The position numbers and the translations under genes are program-made. Shown here piece by piece: positions 5,714 to 9,006 of a stretch of DNA of 9,006 nt. The notes under the pieces were generated by a model that had not been told where the DNA came from, did not search any database, and saw only the letters and a list, made by a program, of their open reading frames with translations. Every line of letters starts with the position of its first letter. Positions within the stretch are counted from its first letter, which is position 1. Location: the NCBI GenBank assembly GCA_046729895.1, contig JBKPHP010000027.1:1-9006 (forward strand), written 5' to 3'. This DNA comes from DASXBA01 sp046729895. Its GTDB lineage: Bacteria > Actinomycetota > Thermoleophilia > Solirubrobacterales > Thermoleophilaceae.

Positions 5714-6373
5714 CTGCAGATCGAGCTGGCGGCGCGGCGGCCGCCGCCCTGGTGCCCGAATGCCGGCAGGCCGCTGGCGGCGGGATGCTTCGTGTGCTTC
5801 GCGCGTGGCGCTCGCGGTCGCGGCCACGCGGGTGAGCCCGGCTGGGCCGCCGCGGCGCTCATGCGCGGCAAGCGGGGGCTGCTCGCGACGCCGGTCGTGC
5901 GGGGCGAGGCAGGCTGGCCCTATGCGCCAGGCCTCCTCGCCCTCCGCGAGGGACCGCTGCTCGAGGCGGCGGTGCGGGAGCTGCCGGAGCCGCCGGAGGT
6001 GCTCATCGTGAACGCCAGCGGACGGGACCATCCGCGCGGCGCAGGGTTGGCGCTGCACCTGGGGGCGGCTCTGGATCTGCCGAGCCTCGGGATCACCGAC
6101 CGCCCCCTCCTCGCCGGCGGCCCGGCCCCCGGGCCGGAGCGCGGTGCCACCAGCCCGCTGCTGCTCGAGGGCCGCGAGGTGGCGCGCTGGCTGCGCACCC
6201 GCAGAGGGGCGCGCCCGGTCGTAGTGCATGCCGGCTGGCGCACCGATCTCGAGGCGGCGGTGACGGTCACCGCGCGGGCGACGCGGCGCGCTCGCACGCC
6301 GGAGCCGCTTCGCCGAGCGCGCAAGGCGGCGCGCGAGGCGCGCGGTAGGTCGAACGCCGCTGACGCGACTTAG
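5678..6373 (+). CDS. Endonuclease V-like protein, catalytically degenerate
   Basis: The 231-residue product follows endonuclease V from end to end: WPYAPGLLALREGPLL (80-95) matches the PYxPGLLAFREGP block, HPRGAGLALHLGAALDLPS (118-136) matches the HPRxxGxAxHxG block, and RTPEPLRRAR (206-215) matches the C-terminal PEPTRLAH motif. Compared with the Thermotoga enzyme (recalled numbering), the wedge Tyr80, Arg88, Glu89 and His116 are kept (Tyr82, Arg90, Glu91, His118), while Asp43 becomes Phe38, Asp110 becomes Asn112, Lys139 becomes Asp141 and His214 becomes Arg215. With metal ligands lost it is unlikely to cut inosine-containing DNA or RNA, but it might still bind. The start is ATG 5678 (TTG 5675 is possible); the ribosome-binding site is weak. 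Its end overlaps the next gene's stop by four bases. The reading frame is intact, so this is not an obvious decayed gene. Confidence 0.8.
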   Translation: MVWPSSESELVELQIELAARRPPPWCPNAGRPLAAGCFVCFARGARGRGHAGEPGWAAAALMRGKRGLLATPVVRGEAGWPYAPGLLALREGPLLEAAVRELPEPPEVLIVNASGRDHPRGAGLALHLGAALDLPSLGITDRPLLAGGPAPGPERGATSPLLLEGREVARWLRTRRGARPVVVHAGWRTDLEAAVTVTARATRRARTPEPLRRARKAAREARGRSNAADAT

Positions 6374-6798
6374 GCCGTCGGCGGTGGCGGAGGCTCGGGC
6401 CCGTATCCGCCGGAGCGGACGCCGGCGATAAGGTAGAGCGCCGTAAAGGCGGCCATCACGACCGCGGCCACGATCAGCTCGACCTTGCCGAGCGTGTCGA
6501 TCCCGAGGCGGCCGTTGATCAGCCAGGCGATCACCACTCCCGCGCCGAGCGCGTTCATGATCGCCCCCGCCCTGGCAAGCGGAAGCATCAGCGCCGGCGT
6601 GCGGGTGGCGAGCCAGAGCAGGTAGGCGACGCCCAGCATCAAAGCGCCGCCGATCTGCACGAAGATGGCTGGCCTGCCCTGCGGGAGGTCGAGCGTGTCG
6701 TAGAGGCCGTCCCACGTCCCCGCGAGGAACAGCAGGCCGAGGGCCGCCGAGAGGAGGGCGTCCACCCAGAAGACGATTCGAAGCTGCGGGGCGGTCAC
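6370..6798 (-). CDS. Four-TM integral membrane protein (142 aa), unknown function
   Basis: Four hydrophobic segments are clear: LRIVFWVDALLSAALGLLFL (6-25), AIFVQIGGALMLGVAYLLWL (44-63), LARAGAIMNALGAGVVIAWL (74-93) and LIVAAVVMAAFTALYLIAGV (108-127). A short Pro-rich tail (PEPPPPPTA) follows. The first loop holds GTWDGLYDTLDLPQG, and the pattern resembles small four-helix membrane proteins of the DoxX/DUF4345-like kind, but I cannot assign a family with confidence. The start is GTG 6798; the ribosome-binding site is weak and no better start fits the first helix. The stop codon (TAA, 6370-6372) overlaps the TAG of the convergent endonuclease V-like gene (6371-6373), so the two 3' ends interlock with no terminator between them. 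Function is unknown. Confidence 0.82.
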   Translation of the reverse strand: MTAPQLRIVFWVDALLSAALGLLFLAGTWDGLYDTLDLPQGRPAIFVQIGGALMLGVAYLLWLATRTPALMLPLARAGAIMNALGAGVVIAWLINGRLGIDTLGKVELIVAAVVMAAFTALYLIAGVRSGGYGPEPPPPPTA

Positions 6799-6825
6799 GC
6801 CGGCGAGCGTAGCGGGACGGGGGGA

Positions 6826-7297
6826 TGGTCAAACGTGGACTGGGTCGGAACCGACCTGTTCGCGAACTCACCGAACTTCAGCGGGCTCTGGCGCTTCTAC
6901 CGGGATCGCCGCTGGCGGCGCAAGCCGTTCATGCTCGGCGAGTGGGCGCTGTGGGGGCCAGGAGGATCCGGGGTTCGTGCGGCGCCTGTTCGCCTGGATC
7001 CGCGCGCACCGCCGGATGCGGATGGAGATCTACAACCGAGGGCGCCCACCACTACTGGTACTGAGCCTGCGCTCATTCCCGCGCAGCGCCCGAACGCTTC
7101 GCCGTCAGCTGCGCAATCGGCGCTTGAACGCCTATCCGCCGGAGCTGCGCGGGAAGCGTCGCCCGCCCCCGCCCCGGAGGGAGCCGCCGCCACCGCCCGG
7201 CGAAACGCCGCCGCCCGAGGAGTCAAACCCTCCGCCGAAGCCGCCGCCACCGGGGCTCCTGCCGTCCCTCCCTCCGCTGCCCACGCTGCCCACCTGA
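6826..7297 (+). pseudogene. Remnant of a GH26-like glycosyl hydrolase, truncated and frameshifted
   Basis: Homology-like sequence starts abruptly at VDWVGTDLFANSPNFSGLWR (from 6835) and continues RKPFMLGEWALWG, typical of the C-terminal third of GH26 (beta-mannanase-type) enzymes; Glu at 6940-6942 in GEWALW is at the position of the family nucleophile. The sequence then changes frame at 6961: reading resumes with EDPGFVRRLFAWIRAHRRMR (from 6962) and RSFPRSARTLRRQL, and ends in a long Pro-rich tail with TGA at 7295-7297. One extra G, or two missing bases, explains the shift. The signal peptide, the first two thirds of the barrel and the acid/base Glu are absent, because the divergent membrane protein gene occupies the upstream side. 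Even if the frameshift were a sequencing error, the gene would still be 5'-truncated. Family call rests on recalled motifs. Confidence 0.68.
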
Positions 7298-7360
7298 GAG
7301 CGCGGCCGTACCCGGGAGCCCCGGGAGGTGCCTCTGAGCCGCGAGCGCGCCAGCGCGTGC

Positions 7361-7801
7361 TTAAGTGCCGGGCTCCGCTTCCGCCGGGCCGGGCGCCGGC
7401 GCGGGCCCCCTGCGCCGCGCCAACATCGACCACAGCGCCAGGGCGATCACCACCAAGCCGGCGGCGACATCGACGAACACCGACACGAGTCCCCGCGTGG
7501 TGAGCTCGCTCGGGGAGCCGTAGAGGAAGTGGCCGAGGGAGCTCAGCACCAGGTAGCCGTAGATGAACAGGCTGGCGTGCGCCGCGCGGAACCGCCCGCG
7601 CCCATACAGCACGAAGCCGGCCACTCCCACGGCCGTGTAGAGGAACCAGCCGACCACCACCACGGCGTCGAACCAGCCGGGCTGCCAGCCCGCCTTGGGA
7701 TAGGTATCGACGTTGATCGCGTTGTCGGTGAAGTGGAAGAGGGTCAGCGCGATGGTGGCGAGCACCACCCACCGGACCGTGGAGGCGGAGGGAGGTTTCA
7801 C
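7361..7801 (-). CDS. Four-TM membrane protein (146 aa), coupled to the upstream fusion gene
   Basis: GTG 7801 overlaps the TGA of the preceding gene (shared GTGA, 7798-7801), indicating translational coupling. The product has four hydrophobic segments: VRWVVLATIALTLFHF (9-24), FDAVVVVGWFLYTAVGVAGF (44-63), ASLFIYGYLVLSSLGHFLYG (76-95) and LVSVFVDVAAGLVVIALALW (105-124), then an Ala/Pro/Glu-rich tail. The signature-like block HFTDNAINVDTYPKAGWQ (23-40) after helix 1 and the GHFLYGSP motif (90-97) look conserved in style and recur in unnamed actinobacterial membrane proteins as I recall them. His, Asp and Tyr residues near the membrane surface could bind a ligand or cofactor, but nothing proves it. 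Its stop lies about 60 bases from the end of the convergent glycosidase remnant. Function is unknown; it likely works with the upstream protein. Confidence 0.83.
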   Translation of the reverse strand: MKPPSASTVRWVVLATIALTLFHFTDNAINVDTYPKAGWQPGWFDAVVVVGWFLYTAVGVAGFVLYGRGRFRAAHASLFIYGYLVLSSLGHFLYGSPSELTTRGLVSVFVDVAAGLVVIALALWSMLARRRGPAPAPGPAEAEPGT

Positions 7802-8811
7802 GCGACCGGCTCCAAGTAGGGCCGCTCGCCCGCGGCGGGGTGCCCGCAAAACCCTTCGGAGCCGAGCCCCACGGCGTGGTTGAAGCGCCCGCGGTAGTTC
7901 TCGAGCGCGATCGCCGCGGTCAGCTCCACTATGGCCGCCTCGTCGAAGCGAGCCCGCAGCCGGTCGAACAGCTCGTCGCTGGCCTCCACCGGTGTCGCCG
8001 ACATGGCCTCCGCGTATTCCAGCACGAGGCGCTCGTCGTCCGAGAAGACATCGCTCTCGCGCCAGCGCGAGACCTCGCCTACCTGCCGCGGCGTAAAGCC
8101 GAGATCCTCCAGCTGCGCCGAGCCGAAGTCGATGCAGAAGGGGCAGCCGGTCATGCTGGCCGCGCGCATCGCCCCGAGCTCCTCCAGGCGGCGGTCGACC
8201 CTGTTCGCGCGCTCGAGCGCCAGCTCGAAGCTCGCGTAGCCGGCTAGCAGCATGGGGTTGTGCGCGGTCACGGCGAGCGGGCCGAGCACGTGGCCGTAGC
8301 GGCGGCGCGAGACCGCGTAGGCGAGGCGGGCCACGGGACCGCGCGGGCGGGCGGGAGGGAGCCGCCCGCCCGCAGGCCCACGCGGCGGCACCCGCGGGCG
8401 GGCGGGCGCCTCGTCGGGGAGGAGCAGCAGCGCCACGGGGATGGCGACGCTCAGGGTGAGCAGCACGAGGTTCACGACGTCGTCGGCCGTCGGCAGCTCG
8501 CCCGCGTGCGCCACGTGGAAGGCGAGGTGCGGGCCGGCGAAGAGGAGGAAGCCGGCGGGGATCGCCCGCTGTGGCGAGACCCGCGGCGCGATCGCCGGCC
8601 AGGCCAGGAGCGCGCCCAGCGCCAGCAGGGCGCCGCCGAAGTCGCGGGCCACGTGCTCGTTGTAGGGACCGAACACGGGCAGCCAGTCGCGCCCGAAGCC
8701 GGGGAAGCTGTCGTGCCACGAGGCGGGCGCGAGCAGGGCCCAGGCGCCGGTGGCAAGGGTTGGGACTGCCAGGCTCAGCAGGAGGGCCGAGCGTAGTCTC
8801 GGTCCCGACAT
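7798..8811 (-). CDS. Membrane domain fused to a carboxymuconolactone decarboxylase/AhpD-like domain
   Basis: The 337-residue product has two parts. Residues 1-132 hold four membrane segments (about 9-29, 57-75, 84-102, 111-132) with the block FGPYNEHVARDFGG (47-60) and the AGPHLAFHVAH region (92-102), resembling free-standing actinobacterial four-TM proteins. A Pro/Arg/Gly-rich linker (133-163) leads to a CMD/AhpD-like domain (about 164-322) with the redox-type GCPFCIDFGS motif (Cys223, Cys226) and IALENYRGRFNHAVG (301-315). In AhpD the motif is CxxCxxxH; the His place is Gly230 here, so peroxidase chemistry is uncertain. The start is ATG 8811, preferred over TTG 8883 because GGGAGG lies six bases upstream and the earlier part is repeat-derived. 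First gene of a coupled operon with the four-TM protein; the tethered domain would face the cytoplasm if topology is the usual one (inference). Confidence 0.9.
   Translation of the reverse strand: MSGPRLRSALLLSLAVPTLATGAWALLAPASWHDSFPGFGRDWLPVFGPYNEHVARDFGGALLALGALLAWPAIAPRVSPQRAIPAGFLLFAGPHLAFHVAHAGELPTADDVVNLVLLTLSVAIPVALLLLPDEAPARPRVPPRGPAGGRLPPARPRGPVARLAYAVSRRRYGHVLGPLAVTAHNPMLLAGYASFELALERANRVDRRLEELGAMRAASMTGCPFCIDFGSAQLEDLGFTPRQVGEVSRWRESDVFSDDERLVLEYAEAMSATPVEASDELFDRLRARFDEAAIVELTAAIALENYRGRFNHAVGLGSEGFCGHPAAGERPYLEPVA
8343..8373. repeat. 12-bp perfect GC-only inverted repeat inside the fusion linker
   Basis: GCGGGCGGGCGG (8343-8354) and CCGCCCGCCCGC (8362-8373) flank a 7-base loop. 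A further GCGGGC-type run follows at about 8393-8406. It encodes part of the Pro/Arg/Gly-rich linker between the membrane and CMD domains. It may be a fusion scar, an mRNA hairpin that pauses translation between domains, or simply low-complexity sequence, and it is a place where assembly errors are likely. Confidence 0.6.
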
Positions 8812-8830
8812 GGGCAACCTCCCGTTCGTC

Positions 8831-8889
8831 GCTTCCTGTAGGGAAGAGGCTTCCTGTAAGGAAGAGACCGGGAACCCTTCCAAGGTTCC
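8831..8889. promoter_or_regulatory. Putative operator cluster upstream of the membrane-CMD operon
   Basis: Two tandem 18-bp units (8831-8848 and 8849-8866) differ at one base and each holds a dyad: CTTCC-N5-GGAAG in the first, CTTCCT-GTA-AGGAAG (perfect 6-3-6) in the second. Next to them GGAACC (8871-8876) and GGTTCC (8884-8889) form a third dyad with a 7-base spacer. They begin 19 bases upstream of the ATG at 8811, so they sit in the leader or promoter. A dimeric repressor binding two adjacent sites is the simplest reading; the regulator is not in this window. No strong -10/-35 pair was found. Confidence 0.55.
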
Positions 8890-8955
8890 ACCCCTCTTCA
8901 GGGAGTGAGATCTCTCGTTTGGAATCCGGGCTGGCGGCCACCGTCAGAGCAGCGC

Positions 8956-9006
8956 CTGTCTCTTATACACATCTCCGAGCCCACGAGACGTCCTGGATAA
9001 TCTCGT
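8956..9006 (+). other. Illumina Nextera adapter and index (non-genomic)
   Basis: The 19-base transposon mosaic end CTGTCTCTTATACACATCT (8956-8974) is followed by CCGAGCCCACGAGAC (8975-8989), a 10-base index GTCCTGGATA (8990-8999) and ATCTCGT (9000-9006), which is the start of the P7 flow-cell sequence. This is the exact order of a Nextera read 2 adapter read-through, so the contig really ends near 8955. Confidence 0.97.

Noticed and set aside
5666..6871. 401-codon minus-strand frame
   Set aside because: It covers the antisense of the endonuclease V-like gene and an alternate frame of the four-TM gene; no family motif is seen.
7311..7325. CCCGGG-AGC-CCCGGG hairpin between convergent ends as a terminator
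   Set aside because: The stem is short and no T-tract follows on either strand; GC-rich background makes it unconvincing.
6897..7772. 291-codon minus-strand frame
   Set aside because: It is an out-of-frame reading of the four-TM gene plus the antisense of the glycosidase remnant.
8812..8883. Longer N-terminus (TTG at 8883) for the membrane-CMD fusion
   Set aside because: It would translate the tandem 18-bp repeat into a duplicated SLQEA stretch; a good ribosome-binding site sits at 8818-8823 just before ATG 8811, so the shorter form is preferred.

Overview
The window is very GC-rich, uses GTG and TTG starts, and packs short genes on both strands. The gene styles (a WS/DGAT acyltransferase end, small zinc-ribbon and hydrophobic proteins, a small winged-helix regulator) suggest a high-GC actinobacterium, most likely Thermoleophilia (Solirubrobacterales-like). 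That placement is inference from protein style; there is no rRNA or marker gene here. The last 51 bases are not genomic: they are an Illumina Nextera read-through adapter with index, so the true sequence ends near 8955.

Layout. 1-681: C-terminal part of a wax ester synthase/diacylglycerol acyltransferase, cut by the window edge. 700-1137: two divergent small membrane proteins. 1410-2315: a small MarR-like winged-helix regulator divergent from two translationally coupled zinc-ribbon proteins. 2316-3434: gene-poor, with two small minus-strand genes (69 and 58 aa), an inverted repeat and a 15-bp palindrome. 3435-4645: an alpha/beta hydrolase and a 92-aa ferredoxin-fold-like protein, closed by a strong hairpin terminator. 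4774-5589: minus-strand operon of a tandem-ACT protein and a PEBP (YbhB/YbcL) protein. 5678-6798: an endonuclease V-like protein lacking most catalytic residues, convergent and overlapping with a four-TM membrane protein. 6826-7297: frameshifted, 5'-truncated remnant of a GH26-like glycosidase. 7361-8811: minus-strand operon of a membrane/carboxymuconolactone-decarboxylase fusion and a coupled four-TM protein, preceded by repeated inverted-repeat motifs that look like operators.

The genes do not form one pathway. They read as several short, independent stress/redox/lipid-type units. The most notable items are the endonuclease V-like pseudoenzyme that keeps the lesion-wedge motif, the membrane-AhpD-type fusion with its putative operator array, the coupled zinc-ribbon pair with its divergent regulator, and a 36-bp imperfect repeat shared between an intergenic region and the start of the endonuclease V-like gene. 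No mobile element, CRISPR array, tRNA or rRNA was seen.
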